Origin: Gryganskiella cystojenkinii
Taxonomy: Eukaryota > Mortierellomycota > Mortierellomycetes > Mortierellales > Mortierellaceae
Length of the DNA stretch: 32,482 bases
Direction: 5' to 3'
Assembly (NCBI GenBank): GCA_015852425.1
Contig: JAAAIG010000313.1
Coordinates: forward strand, 6,836-39,317
The position numbers and the translations under genes were made by a program. This document shows positions 1-11,900 of this stretch, piece after piece. Under the pieces are notes generated by a model. That model did no database searches. It saw nothing but the letters and a program-made list of their open reading frames with translations, and was not told the DNA's origin. The first letter of the stretch is position 1; every line of letters begins with the position of its first letter.

Positions 1-910
1 GCAGCAGGGGACGAGCTTAAATTGTATGTGGATGAGTCACCTACACATGGACATGGGATTCGACGGGAATGGACCGATGGACCGATGGTCTGATGGAGTA
101 GAAGGGTCTAGACGAGAGTGTGAGTGTGTGGAGTGATGGAGCTGAAGGAGATTACAAGAAAAATAACTCAAAGGTAATAAAGACGGTGCGCACTCTGGAC
201 TCAGACAGACTGACCGACTGACACTCACAGACTGCCACATGCCTTTTTTTTTCTTCCTTTTTCCCGTCATGTTGGAACAGTCACACACTCAATGACGAGG
301 GAAAAATTCTTTCTCACGGGGTCGTAGTCTGTGCGCTGACAAGTCGTCTGCAGTGGCTGATGGGAACTTTTTTTTTTTTTCTCACTTTGCACATACACAT
401 GCAAAACCATGTGCAAAAAGAGCCATGATGCTTGCACGCATGAAGGAACATACCTTTCGTACTGGCTTTTTGACTCAACAAAAAGAAGGAGAGCTTCTTT
501 CGCTCTGTCTGTCTGCCTGTCATCTCATGACCCCTGACTCCAAAGTAGCCTTGAACAGCCACGTTCCTCGGCAATAAAAAAATGATCCTTTGGAGCGCAG
601 ATCTGTTTGCAACACCAATCTTTTGGACCAGTCATAAAAACGAACCCCAAAACAGGGTGAGAGAGTGAATGTGTTACTGCCGTGAGTGTGCTGGGTAAGC
701 AAAGAGTCTGCTTCAGCATCTCTAGTCTAACTAGAACCTCTTCCGAGAGGATAACTAACCAACGTGAATAAAAAACGATCCCAGACTGTTATGGTCGTTG
801 TGTCTGATTAAAAAATAGTCACTTTTTGGTGGCGAGCACGAAGAGACGATTGCGCCACCGAAAACCAAGAATGTTCCAAAACACCGTTCAGCACCGCGAA
901 ACAGTCTCTG

Positions 911-921
911 ACCGCAAAGGT
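911..921 (+). promoter_or_regulatory. Zinc-responsive-element-like site (weak)
   Basis: The bases ACCGCAAAGGT match 10 of 11 positions of the ascomycete Zap1 consensus ACCYYNARGGT, and lie 225 bp before the start codon of a zinc transporter gene. The match is seen directly. Whether this lineage has a Zap1-type regulator that reads such a site is not known from the window, and one near-match can occur by chance. Confidence 0.25.
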
Positions 922-1086
922 CCTCTTTGTCTTTACTGACTCTGACAGTCGCCTACTTGGCTAACGGGCAGATCCAGGGAGAGGCGCCCAAAACCGAGTA
1001 CCTCGTCGGTTACACCCCACGTTTCTCTCAGATCTGCAACATAAAAAGAGCTCGCTTCCCCGGTAACAATGATCCTTACTATCCTC

Positions 1087-1104
1087 TTTCTCTCTCTCTC
1101 TCTC
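1087..1104. repeat. (TC)n microsatellite in the ZIP leader
   Basis: An uninterrupted CT dinucleotide run lies about 45 bp before the ZIP start codon. Pyrimidine-rich leaders are common in fungal promoters and 5' UTRs. Confidence 0.8.
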
Positions 1105-1145
1105 CTCCTTCTCCACAACAACAACGCCAATTACTCAAAAAAGAC

Positions 1146-2822
1146 ATGAGGCTTTCCATCACCACCTTTGCCATTCTGGCGACCCTCCTTGCACTGTCTT
1201 CTTCGTCTTCTTCCGTCTCTGCTGACAACTCACCCAATAATCAATTTTCTTCAGAAAAGTTGGCCCATGCCAACTACCATGAAATTCAAAAGCGAGTTGA
1301 TTTGCCCAATCACGACCATGACCATGACCACGACCATCCTCCAGCAACAACCACCTCGGTAATCGCACCTGTCTCCAGCCCCACACCATCCTCCACAGTT
1401 CCGGACCACGATCATTCTCATGACCACTCTCACGAGGATGGACACAGCCACGACCACGACCATACCAATGGTACTACTGAAGGAAAGTTCGAAGATGGAC
1501 ATGATCATGACCACTCGCATGACGATGCAGAGCATGGACACTCCCATGGACCCGCTCGGTAAGTCCTTGAATAATCTCAGGTCCTCTCTCCAAAAGCATC
1601 ATCATCAGAAAAAATAACGCCGTTTATACATTTTTTCACTGTCTATAGCACCTGCGAGGCCCACGACCATAGCCACGGCGCAGAGTATATCGTTTGGGTA
1701 AGTTTCCGTTTTTGCTTTTCCGTTTCAATATTATTTCTTCCTGTTGCCTCTGTCATATTTGACCTTGTATCTAAACTCTCTTTCCTCTTATCCCCCCCTT
1801 CATTCAATACCGGTTTGTAGCATCACATTGTGGCCTTGTTGGTTCTCACTGTCATTGCCGGTATTGGTTGTGCCCTACCCATGATGATCCGGGACAACAG
1901 CAAGACTCGGTTCGCAGTCCAGCTCGGCAAGTACTTTGGAGCCGGTGTCGTTCTCTCGGTCGCCTTTATTCATATCTTGCCTGAGGCTCTTTTCTCCTTG
2001 ACTCATCCTTGTCTCTCCAAGGCTTGGACGGATGATTATCCCGGCTATGCTCCCTTGATCATGATGGTCTCTGGTTTGGTCATGCTCGTCATCGAATTTT
2101 TGGCCTCCACGGTCGTCTTGAATGTTGAGGCAAAGTCCAAGAAAGCTGTCGCTGTTGATAATGCACATGGCGGCACCTCAGAGTCCTGGGACGCTTCGTC
2201 CATTCACGGTCATGATCACAAGCACGGCCTCCATGATCGGGTCGCCGCCGAGGGTTCCCGTGCCACTCACGGCCTCGAGAACGATGGATGCAACCACGCT
2301 CACGGGCTGACTCTCTTGCAGTGCGGTCCCGGTGTCTCGACCAAGGTTTCTACTTACATGCTCGAGGTTGGTATCGCTCTCCATTCTGTCTTTATCGGCA
2401 TCGCCTTGGGTGTCTTGGCCGGTTCCGAGTTCTTGGCCATGACGATCGCGATTTGTTTCCATCAGTTCTTTGAGGGTGTGGCTTTGGGTTCTCGTATTGC
2501 CGATCTTTCTTTCCCTGGTCGAAGGTGGTTGCCGGTCCTTTTGATCGCCATCTTTGCTCTGGTGACGCCTCTCGGTGTCGCGATCGGCATGGGCATGCGT
2601 ACGAGCTACAAGGCTAACTCGGTCGAAAGCCTGATAGTCATGGGTGTTGCAGACTCGATCGCCTGTGGTGTCTTGCTCTACACTGCATTTGTGACGCTCC
2701 TTGGCGGTGACATCTTGTACTCTGAGCGGTTCAGGACCGAGTCCCGGGCTAGCAAGGCCTCTTATTTGGTTGCTGTCTGGTTGGGTGCTCTGTCGATGGC
2801 GGTCATTGCCCTTTGGGCTTAA
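1146..2822 (+). CDS. ZIP-family zinc/iron permease, three exons
   Basis: ZIP proteins move Zn2+ or Fe2+ into the cytosol. Exons 1146-1558, 1649-1697 and 1821-2822 join in frame to 487 aa; both donors are GTAAGT. Residues 1-27 or so form a signal peptide (hydrophobic core, Ser run, VSA end). An extracellular His/Asp-rich region follows, with many HDHDH and HSH groups that could collect metal. About eight membrane segments come next. The family signatures are HSVFIGIALG near residue 341 and FHQFFEG near residue 366, giving the metal-site His and Glu of segments 4 and 5. The loop between segments 3 and 4 carries a second His cluster (HGHDHKHG). The start was set at 1146 because it begins the signal peptide and no upstream in-frame ATG exists. 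Plasma membrane location is inferred from the signal peptide. Metal preference cannot be read from sequence. Confidence 0.93.
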
Positions 2823-3151
2823 ATCCGAGAGAGAGAGATAGGGAGGAGGAAAGGAAAAAAAAGGAAGAAGAGAGAAGAGAGAAAGGAGAACAACAGCAAC
2901 CTATTGACACTAGTTACAAGGCTGGTCTCCTTTGTTCTTTTGCATCTTTTCACTTGTACCATAGTCTACCACATCATATTACCATATATGAACACGCTGC
3001 ATACTCATACTCGTTACTTAAATCACATATCTCATTACTTACTATACATATATGTTTATTGCATCAATTTCCATGACAAGCATCTCTAATACATCTCCAT
3101 TTACTACTCTTGGATGGACAAAGCAAAAATCTTCGGTCTGTTGCGTTCGGC

Positions 3152-3190
3152 TTTTATTTTTATTTTTATTTTTATTTTTATTTTTATTTT
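3152..3190. repeat. (TTTTTA)n hexanucleotide repeat
   Basis: Adenines sit exactly six bases apart from 3156 to 3186 in an otherwise pure T run, about six units. The Leu-Phe and Asn-Lys alternations seen in translations of this stretch are products of the repeat, not a protein. Confidence 0.9.
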
Positions 3191-3289
3191 CATTGCTTCG
3201 CCTCCATGCCTGCACTAGTTTGATGCCAAGAACAGGGTGCAAATCGATTTATGCCATTGTGTTACTGTGGCTGCGGACCCAAACCCGCT

Positions 3290-3296
3290 TATAAAA
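3290..3296 (+). promoter_or_regulatory. TATA-like box of the F-box gene
   Basis: TATAAAA lies 85 bp before the predicted ATG at 3381, with a pyrimidine-rich leader between. Position and sequence fit a core promoter, but no transcript data support it. Confidence 0.4.
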
Positions 3297-3380
3297 ATCA
3301 CCGGCTTAGCCCCGTTCTTTTGCCCTCTATTAACTAACTCGTCATCTCTTTCCTCTCATATCACTCTCTCCTCATCCGCA

Positions 3381-5372
3381 ATGCTCTCAGACCCTCTTCG
3401 ATTATCCATCTTTGAAATCCCACTTTTACTTGACCTCATTTGCTCAAACTTTCAATCCGCTCAAGAAATCCGACCCTGTCTTCAAGTCTGCCGACTCTGG
3501 CAATCCGTCTTCTCTACTCAAGTCAAACGCTTTGTCCGATTTGCGGACCTGAACGAGTCTCAAACCCGGGCTGTTCTCGATCGAGCCCATCGGGTCCGTC
3601 ACCTTGAGATCGATATTGAAGATGCAGGACTGTTCCTTCAAGGAGATGATCCGGACGATGGTCACCCTGCGGCCTACTGCAGGAACTTGCAGACCCTCAC
3701 CTGTGTTGATTTCGGCTATTTCCCTCAGGAGATTGTAGACACCAACCGACGGGGCATGATCACTGGTTTGAGCAAACACAAGATCGATCCAAGGACGAAT
3801 GCGCTATGTTTACTAGAACGGAATGCGAAACTGGAGACCCTCCGCGTGGAATATAACAGACAATATCAGTACGGGACCCGACACTTCACGCCAGCAGTCC
3901 TGGATGCACTCTCTTATCATCAACACCTAAGGCGATTCGTTTTGCGGTTGAATGCAACGGTTGTCTCGGATTTGTTTATCAAGGACCTGCTCCTTTGCCT
4001 GCCTCCACAGTTACAAGACCTCGAGATTGGAAGGCTTGCCAATTTAGGACCATCGCCTCTAGAAAGTCAACGTGATCTGTACAGTGACCGGGGACCGATT
4101 GCGCTCAAATGTTTCTTTTTCCATCAATTCGGACCAACAGCGTCCGCACGCACAGCCGTGGTCGTCCCCTTTCTGGGCAAGTGCCCTGACCTCGAAGATT
4201 TGAGCTTATGCCTTTCGTCCTTCGACGGGCAAGAGCTCCTCGCAGTCTTGAAAGAGACTCGACCCACGCTAAACAAACTAAACTTGGCGAATTTCTGTCC
4301 GCATCACATCAAGTCCCTGGTCGGATTGTTTCCCAGTTTGCATTCTTTTAGCACCGGATCTAGAGAGAGTTGTCCGCATCACTACGCAGGTTGCCAAGGA
4401 CCTCATTCTTCACCAGGGCGGTTCGATGATAGTTATTGGCCTATGGAGGATCCTGGCGACAACGACGATGACGCGAGGGAAGATTTTACAGGTCTGATCC
4501 CAACGATACTTCGTCGATTGGGTCCGACTTTAGTCCGGCTCAGCATCTTGTCGTCGCTCAACATTATGATGCCGGTCACGCTCGCGGCCAAGATTTTGGA
4601 GGGATGTCCGAACCTCAAAGAGTTTGCTGCGGTCCCGTATAGCGGCAAGTCGTTCCCGTTGGATGGGTTCCTCAGTTCTGCTTGGTCCTGCACCGGACTC
4701 GAATCTCTGGAACTCTCGGTCCGTCCATCTGTTTCGCTAAACACAGACAAGGACGACAACAAGAATGAAGATACTTTGATAGACTTGGGTCTTACCAAAC
4801 AGATCGTGCTGTATTTGGATCAAATCCACAGGTTTTACTGCAAGATCAGGACGAACACCCCGCTGTTACGAAACCTTCGTCTTCATTGGGACCTTGATTG
4901 GAATTGTCAACCCCTGGCAGAGCTCAATCTCGAGAAAGCTCTTGAACTCTTGAACCGAGACAAGAACGGGAAGTTACGACCGATGGACGAAACTCTGACT
5001 CTGAGAGACATCCAAGTGTTTCTTGGGCTTTCATGGCAAACCGAAAAGGAAATCTTGACAGAACACCTTAAACAAGAGGTCCTGGAGTTACCCTGGATCC
5101 CACTACCAGGGACCGGTGGTGAAGGAGTCGAGTACTGCCAGCTCTATTTCCCGGGGTTCTTGGACACACGTCGAACTCGCCAAAAATCCCCGCTGTGTTA
5201 TTGTGGTTTTGCGTGTCAGTGTCACTACGACAACTACACGTATGCGTATGAGGACTTTTGGGACAAAGTAACGCTCGGACCTTGGTACAGGGACAGGAAA
5301 AGACTCTCCAAGACACATCAGACGCTTCATTCTCGACATTCACTCAAAGCCCGAAGGAAACCGTACCGATAA
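3381..5372 (+). CDS. F-box-like protein with leucine-rich-repeat-like body
   Basis: A single exon encodes 663 aa. Residues of about 6-50 (starting LRLSIFEIPLLLDLICSNF, then CLQVCRLWQSVF) have the F-box pattern that docks to Skp1 in SCF ubiquitin ligases. The remainder has irregular Leu-rich segments such as LEDLSLCLSSFDGQELLAVL and LNKLNLANF, fitting a degenerate LRR (RNI-like) substrate-binding body. An acidic insert (GDNDDDARED) lies near residue 360. The C-terminus has a short Cys cluster (CYCGFACQCHYD) and a basic tail. The ATG at 3381 was chosen because it opens the F-box and follows a TATA-like box; the frame is open upstream to 3237 without better coding character. Such proteins are abundant in Mortierella. 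The substrate is unknown. Confidence 0.75.
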   Translation: MLSDPLRLSIFEIPLLLDLICSNFQSAQEIRPCLQVCRLWQSVFSTQVKRFVRFADLNESQTRAVLDRAHRVRHLEIDIEDAGLFLQGDDPDDGHPAAYCRNLQTLTCVDFGYFPQEIVDTNRRGMITGLSKHKIDPRTNALCLLERNAKLETLRVEYNRQYQYGTRHFTPAVLDALSYHQHLRRFVLRLNATVVSDLFIKDLLLCLPPQLQDLEIGRLANLGPSPLESQRDLYSDRGPIALKCFFFHQFGPTASARTAVVVPFLGKCPDLEDLSLCLSSFDGQELLAVLKETRPTLNKLNLANFCPHHIKSLVGLFPSLHSFSTGSRESCPHHYAGCQGPHSSPGRFDDSYWPMEDPGDNDDDAREDFTGLIPTILRRLGPTLVRLSILSSLNIMMPVTLAAKILEGCPNLKEFAAVPYSGKSFPLDGFLSSAWSCTGLESLELSVRPSVSLNTDKDDNKNEDTLIDLGLTKQIVLYLDQIHRFYCKIRTNTPLLRNLRLHWDLDWNCQPLAELNLEKALELLNRDKNGKLRPMDETLTLRDIQVFLGLSWQTEKEILTEHLKQEVLELPWIPLPGTGGEGVEYCQLYFPGFLDTRRTRQKSPLCYCGFACQCHYDNYTYAYEDFWDKVTLGPWYRDRKRLSKTHQTLHSRHSLKARRKPYR

Positions 5373-5482
5373 ATAAAAAAAAAGAAAGACATAAAAAATA
5401 GAACCATACACACATTAAGGTTTATTTCTAGGGGATTTATTTTTCTTTTGTGCGCCATCTTTTTATTGCTGTCATTTTTTTT

Positions 5483-8049
5483 TTACAGTAAAAGTCTGGT
5501 TTCATAATCATTTTGATGATCTCTTTCTTCTTCTACTACTTCTGTTCTTTCCCTCTCTTTTTCTTGGCCAACAAAGAATGATCCCCGAGCTGCTGCTCCT
5601 CCTTGACGACGACGACGCGCCATCTTTGCTCTTTTCTCAAGCTGTCGAGCGTACTCCAAGAGACATAGCCAACTGTACACCTGAGCAATTAATATCACTA
5701 CAAAGACACTGATCCAGACCCAAGGCGAGATCAACCACTCGTCTGCCGGGAAGTCTGGCCCGGCCGAGGACAACAGGGACTGAAACGATAAAACTGGGGC
5801 CTTGGGTGTTTGAGGCGCACCCAGACCATCATCGTCCCCGCTGCCACTCAAGGGGTCAATCGCAGAGTCTGAAAAGGGGGGGAGACGAATGTGATCCCAT
5901 CGTCCGGTTTGTTGAACGTTGAGTCGCAACCAATAAAACATGGACCCTGTCGTGAGCAAGGACATGGAAAGGAAGAGGATATGAAATATCTTGGAAAATA
6001 TGGTTCCGATCCGGGAGTTACGTGTGCTCTTGAGGTTGGCCAGAGTTAAGGTCAAGAGTCCAAGCAGGGAGGTAACAGCAGAGACCAGGAAATAGGTCGC
6101 AAATACGAGAATTGCAAGCGAATACGCCGTCGCGGGTGTTGAGGACAAAGACGAGAGACGGTAGCCACTGGCTTGGAAGACAAGGACGGTGAGGACAGCG
6201 TTGTAAGCGAGCATGAATAGGCAGATGAGAAAGGTCATTAAACCGAGAGGGATACAGCCGCTTTTTTTTGATAAGGAAGGATAGTTACGATACCAAATGT
6301 TAGATATGGAGAGTATAGCATATGTACCGCAAGTTTTTTTTAAATGCATTATCTGCCTTATAAAGAAACTCACCTGATTCTCCAGTGGGTCTTTGTCAGT
6401 TTACCACCATTGGGAGAAAATTGATCATTGGCTACGGGCCAATTTTCTGTCAAGGTAACATCAGACCCGTTCAAGGTCCAACTCTCACCATAACTTGAGA
6501 CTCGATCATCACTTCTTGCACCAAGAGCACCCGAGGCGGTCGTTGACATCGTAGTGAAGGCGGTGGAGGGCAGAGGTCTGGGTAACTGTTGCGGCTGTTC
6601 TTGTTGCTGCTGCTGTATTTCCTGATTTGAACGAGCCCTGAACAAGGCCTCCAGCCGTTGTTGTTCCAAAGCTGAAAGTTCGATTGCAGGGGCCGCTTCT
6701 GGGCTAACGCTACGATCTTCATCAGTCGTACTGCCTACTCCAGAATCATGACTGGCGGAATGACCGCGGTCTCGAGCAAATAAGCCCGACAGTTTCTTGG
6801 TCCTAGATATTGACACTGAAGACGCCGGGGATTGGGATCGCAGCTGATGATCCTGCCATTGTTTATCCTGGGGAGAAAACACCCATTTCTGAGACCAGGC
6901 ACGGTCCAAAGAGGACGAGCTCGCCGCTGCTGTCGGTTCGAGAAGAGATCGTCGTTGTTGTTGCTGCTGTTGCTGTTTTTGTTCTGGACTGAATTGCGAG
7001 GGTGGAGGCATAGATCGATGACGATTTTGAGCGGCAGTGATGACGGCCGCCGCAGCATCTGCAGCAACAGTTGCAGCAGGATTAGGAACCGAGGACCGAT
7101 GGACAGGTTGTAGCAACGACGAACGTTTTAACATATGATCCTGTCGAACCTGTCGTTCTAAACGTTCCTGGCGTGTGGCTTGATCTGTCCACGATGCCGA
7201 GGGAGAAGGTGACCGTCTGTCAGTCTCACCACTATTCATCAGAATTGGAGGTTGTGGTGATCTTGGCCATTCAGAGTCCAAGCCCAAGGGGGAGATCTGT
7301 CGACTTGGTCCTTGTTGTTGCTGCTGCTCTAGGTAAGTATGGGACTGGGTTTGGTCCAGGGGTTGAAACATATCTTCATGTTGCATCGTATTCAAGGCAC
7401 TAGATGGGCGACTTGAGGGAGAAGGGGGACGAGCGCGTCGATCGTGTTCGCTGATGTCGTCTTGGCGCAAATACTCGACTAGGAATGGGGTGACGGGTTG
7501 GTCTTGAGACGGTTCAAGGTAGGGATGTTGTTGGCTTGGTGGCACTGATGACAGTGAGGGTGGAAAGAAGGCGACGGCGACAGAGTTTGTGGAAGTAGAA
7601 GAGTATGTCGACAGGGGACGAGCAAAAGGAAGCGACGGTGGTTCGGGTATATATGCATTCGCAGACTTAAGGATCTCTGCTGTTCCTGCTGTGAAAAATC
7701 CCTGCTGTTGCTGGTTTTGATGTTGATGTTGAGCCGCTGCCAGAGACACCGTCGAAGAACTCGAGTGGGAAGAGGGCAGGGGTTGATGAGATGGTGGTAC
7801 ATATTGTGTCTTTGGGATATAGAGTTTTGGAGGAGGGGTCGCCGTTAAACGCTCTTTCATGCGACTACTAATGTTTCGAGAAGAAGAGCCAGGCATAGGA
7901 GGAGGTGTCAATTGTGACAAAGCTGCTTGTTGAATCTTAGCGGGGATGTTGGCATTTGCAAGCATAGGGGTCTTGAGGAGTTGAGCCAGGTATTCGCGAT
8001 CCTCAACTTCTTTGCGCGTTTCGGATCGGCCAATGGGACCACCTTTCAT
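5483..8049 (-). CDS. Gln/Ser/Pro-rich protein with four C-terminal membrane segments
   Basis: Exons 8049-6374 and 6260-5483 (minus) join in frame to 817 aa across a 113-nt intron with a GTGAGT donor and a CTAAC branch site; without splicing the frame stops at once. Residues 1-558 are low complexity, with poly-Gln, Ser and Pro tracts, and look disordered. Membrane segments follow at roughly 566-587, 605-633, 643-668 and 747-768. An acidic Gly/Asp loop separates the third and fourth, and the tail is strongly charged (RRRR, then KERERTEVVEEE). I do not recognise the family. The acceptor is unusual because a run of A precedes AG instead of pyrimidines. Two separate genes remain possible, but the in-frame junction and lack of an ATG at the membrane part argue against it. 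Confidence 0.65.
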
Positions 8050-8934
8050 GGTATCGAGAAACTGCCTTTGATGAATATTTTAGAGTGAAAGAGCGGATGG
8101 AGAGTGAAAATAAAAAGGGAGCAAAAAGAAAGTGTGGCACCCAAGAACTTTGAAACACAAGAAACGTACGGAATGAAAGAGATGAGTAAAAGAAACACCT
8201 AGGTATGAAGAGGAGTGAAAGAGCTGGTAAAATTAAAAAAATTGCGACAGTGTTGATGACTCCATTTTATATGGACATCGTTCAGTGGGACTGGTAGAGC
8301 GGCGAGGGGCTGGGGGAATGGAAGGTGAAGAGTAGACCTCCCTCTCTCTCCTCTACTTGCCGCGGACAAACAACAACAGATAAACAAAACAAAAAAATGC
8401 AGTACGTTGACTCTTCCTGTCCCTTCTACCAAAAAAAGACCCAAGCCGATTCTTGCGCTTTTCCATGTGCTTTAAAAAGGTATGTTTGGAGGCACACACA
8501 AAAATAGACTCGTTTCTGGGCTGTGCAGAAAAACATCCAAAAAAATATCCAAAGAAACCTCCAAAAAACACATCCAAAAAAGCATCCAAGAAAATATCCA
8601 AAACCTTCGATCGCGTTTTTCATGTCTGCAAGATCGCAGAAGACGGTTAAGATGGTGTTCAGAGAAACTCTTTTTTTTCTTCGAGAATTAAAAACTCAGC
8701 CTAGCATACCAATAAATCGAAGACGGGCTTGGTCCATTCGCGATGGGCGCAACTTCTTTTTAGGCAACAAAATCCACAGAAAAACTTAAAAAAAAGAGAT
8801 ACGAACATATCAAGAGACGCATGAAAAGCAGGATATTATTGTATTGTACAAGAGTGTTGGCTTCATTGTGTAGTTTGTTATTACAATCGAGGCTGGGGGG
8901 AGGGGGGTATATTGTTTTGTCGAGAGAGATATGT
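8050..8934. other. Intergenic region with 12-bp repeat
   Basis: This lies between the promoter of the Gln-rich membrane protein gene and the 3' end of the OB-fold gene. Apart from the 12-bp tandem repeat and homopolymer runs I see nothing. The short frames here reflect the repeat. Confidence 0.6.
8529..8604. repeat. Imperfect 12-bp tandem repeat (ATCCAAnAAAnn-like)
   Basis: Six or so copies of a unit resembling ACATCCAAAAAA follow one another, with variants TATCCAAAGAAA, CCTCCAAAAAAC and GCATCCAAGAAA. The 12-nt period makes every frame read as a four-residue peptide repeat (FxxF type on the minus strand), which is an artefact of periodicity. Confidence 0.7.
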
Positions 8935-11900
8935 TCACGAGAGATATCGAACTGCCAATGCTTTTGCCACAAAATTGAGTCCGACACGGACTTCGACTCT
9001 GGCATTTCTTTGGTATTGATGTCGCTGCCCGTGATCCTTGGTTGATTGGTCGTGATCGTTGTCGTCAGTATCTTCATCGCTACCGCTGTTGAAGTTAGCC
9101 ATGATCTCGGTCCACGATTCTTTACACCTCCAAAATTTAGCCACATCGCCCTCGCCGACCCATTCGGACGCGGGGACAGTGGGAAAGACCTGATCTCCCA
9201 ACTCCAACTGGCATCGAACCTGAAGCATCTCTGTTGACAGCGTGGCGCCGAGCTTCGTCCTCTGGCTCCCCTTTTTCTTCAAGTCGATCAAGGTCATCTG
9301 AAACGGTGGATAGTACCACTCTAGAGAACTCTTTTGTCGGAGATGACAATGCGGACAATAAAATATGGCAGGGTTCTGTGGCGAGGATTCTGCAGGTGAA
9401 GTACAGTCTCGACAGTAGCACTTGATAAACGACAACATCGCGTCGGGGTCCAGATCATCAACATTGTAATTATCGGTCAGGTCCGGAAAGTCCACCGTCA
9501 AGATGGTAGTCTCCTCAAGAACTGCATCTCCTATTCATAGCACATCACACCATACAAAAAAAGGAGAACGAAGTCAGCGAAAGAGTTATTGCATATTGCC
9601 TTAGGGCTAGAGAAAGTCTGAACGAAATCTTCTCTTTTTACCCATATAACGATGTTCACGCAGGGACTGAATCGACGGAAATTTTTTCAACTCTATATTC
9701 TTGACTGCGTTGCCCCAGCCGCTTTCCGCAAGTGAATCGGGATTTCGAGTAGCTCCGTCCAAGGAAACTACAATTAGAAAAAAGTCGGAAAAAAAAGGCT
9801 AGTTAATAATTCTTTCCCTATCACTCTATGGCTTCCTCAACCAAGTAGTTCAGTCAAAGAACTTACAGATAGTAGAGCCATCGCTCTGCTTGACAAATTG
9901 CCCGAAAAACTTCAACAACCGCCCAGGTGCTGCATTCTGAATCCAAGCAGAGGTATTCAAGGTACTGTAGTTGCATTTTTTTTTTTTTGTTTAAAAAAAA
10001 GGAAGACAACACAGTTAGAGGTGTCGGCCTACCACAAAGAATTTCATCCACTCACTAATAAAAAAGGTACTATACCTTTGCACTCTAACAAAGCGTCCGT
10101 TGGACATGACAGCTCCGACTTCCCATCCAGCACTTTCGTCGTTGGGGATGATCAGCATCCGATAGACCACACTGGCTCGAATCGATGTACCTGTGATCCC
10201 GGCTGTGGGCGGGATGGCTTTGGTCATAGCGGGTCGAATCAGGGAGATCGTAGATGATGTTGTCAATGGAGCAGTAATAACTGTCGCAGCCGAGGGTGCA
10301 GTCGTAGAGGTGGTTGCTCGAGATGATGGTAATGCAGAGGTCGCGGCTGTCGTCGAAATTGAGTTTACCAAAGCAGGTAGCCTGGCAACATCATTATTCG
10401 AACCAGATGTCGTGGCGGTGCCAGTCGCTCTAGAGGGTGCAGTTGATTTTGAACCCGGTCGTCCTTGTTGTTGCCCCTGACGTTGTTGCAGTTCCTGTTC
10501 CTGTTCCTGATCTTGGTGATGCTGCAACAGTTGATCCAGTAGAGACATAGGTGCTGACAAATAAAAGGACGAGGGTCGAGCAATACCCTTGTCTGGATCC
10601 AAGAGATCCAGAGCCAAGACCCTTCGTTTCTCTGAAAAGACTCGAAGTCTGGATTCGATTATCGTACTATTCGCGACAAGGTTCCGAGGCCCTTTATATC
10701 GGGCCAAGACAGTTCCATCAACTCTCGACATCTTGGACCATCCACTCGAATTACCGGAGATTTTGTTTCGATAGTCTTTCATCTGAAGGTCTGTTTCAGC
10801 ACACAAGAGACAGCAAGAGAGAGTGGTAAGTGGGTTATTTTGGGTGGTCGCGCAAGTGAGCGCAGTCCAGGTATAACAAGTTGGCAACGGTCCATACCTG
10901 TAAAAAGAACTACATCGCCCGGTTTGAAATGATCGATCCAACTGGCTTTGTCTCTCCAAAGAATGACTTTGAACGTAGTCGCACTGTGATCGCAGACAGA
11001 CACCAAGACTTTTTGAAAAGAGGACCCTCCCTGATTGATGTTGTTGTTCCTGCCTCCGTCAGATTTTGCTGTTATTGTTTCCATAGGTTCGATGGCGATG
11101 ATCAGCGCAAAGATATGGAATCGTCCATCTCTCGCGGGAGGTCGATTAATTTGATCGATTGATGTCAGTTTTGGAGCATACTCCAGAACAAGGCTTGGGA
11201 TGGAGATCGGTGAAGCGTCCTCACCAGGATTCTCACCCACGTATCCTTGATTGCCTACTGGCGTTGAAGGAGGCGCGAGAGGTGGCACCTGTGTCTGATT
11301 TGTCGTTGTCACAGAGGCTGTGGATGTAGCAGGTGCAGCAGCAGAGCGGGGGCGAAGAGACACAGACGGCGGAGGCATGACCGTTGTTTGCTTTCTCATG
11401 GCCTGGACTTCGGACAATAACTCCTGTTTCTTGCGTTCCCTTGCTTCTCGTTCCTCATTCTCGAATGCATTCTCCTGCCGCTGTTGTTGCGGCGGCGGTG
11501 ATTTCTCTTGCTCTTGTTCTTGACTAGAGTATACCCCTACAGGCCTCGACCGTGGCTTCAAATCCTCAGTATTGTAAACGAATGACGGTGGCTCCTCTTG
11601 AGGCGATTCTGACCTTTGCAAATATCCGGCCCTCGAAGACGAGGAAGACGAGGAAGACAGATATCGTGGCATCAAGTCTTTGTCCGTGCTTCTCTCTTTG
11701 TTCTTATCGTTGTCCTCGATTGGGGATGAGAGGTAAAAGTCACCATACCCTGTGCTCATACTCTCTGCACGGAGACCCATGCTTGGCGAAGACTGTCGCT
11801 CCCGTGCCTTTTTCTTCTGCTCGCGGATATAGTCGGCATGACTGTCACTGATCTTCTCCTCCTTGGCCTGCCGATGCTGCATCTTCTTGTCCTCCTGTTC

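Larger units (their letters stand above)
1..1145. other. Intergenic region before the ZIP transporter
   Basis: I see no convincing gene on either strand. Open frames here are short and of low complexity, with homopolymer A/T runs. The last part is probably the promoter and leader of the zinc transporter and carries a CT-repeat and a zinc-element-like site, listed separately. Confidence 0.6.
2823..3380. other. Intergenic region between ZIP and F-box genes
   Basis: This is the 3' flank of the zinc transporter and the promoter of the next gene. It holds a purine-rich stretch right after the ZIP stop codon, a hexanucleotide repeat and a TATA-like box. No other gene is evident. Confidence 0.6.

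Noticed and set aside
8353..8601. A peptide with repeating Phe-Gly/Asp residues on the minus strand
   Set aside because: It is the translation of the 12-bp tandem repeat; there is no other coding signal.
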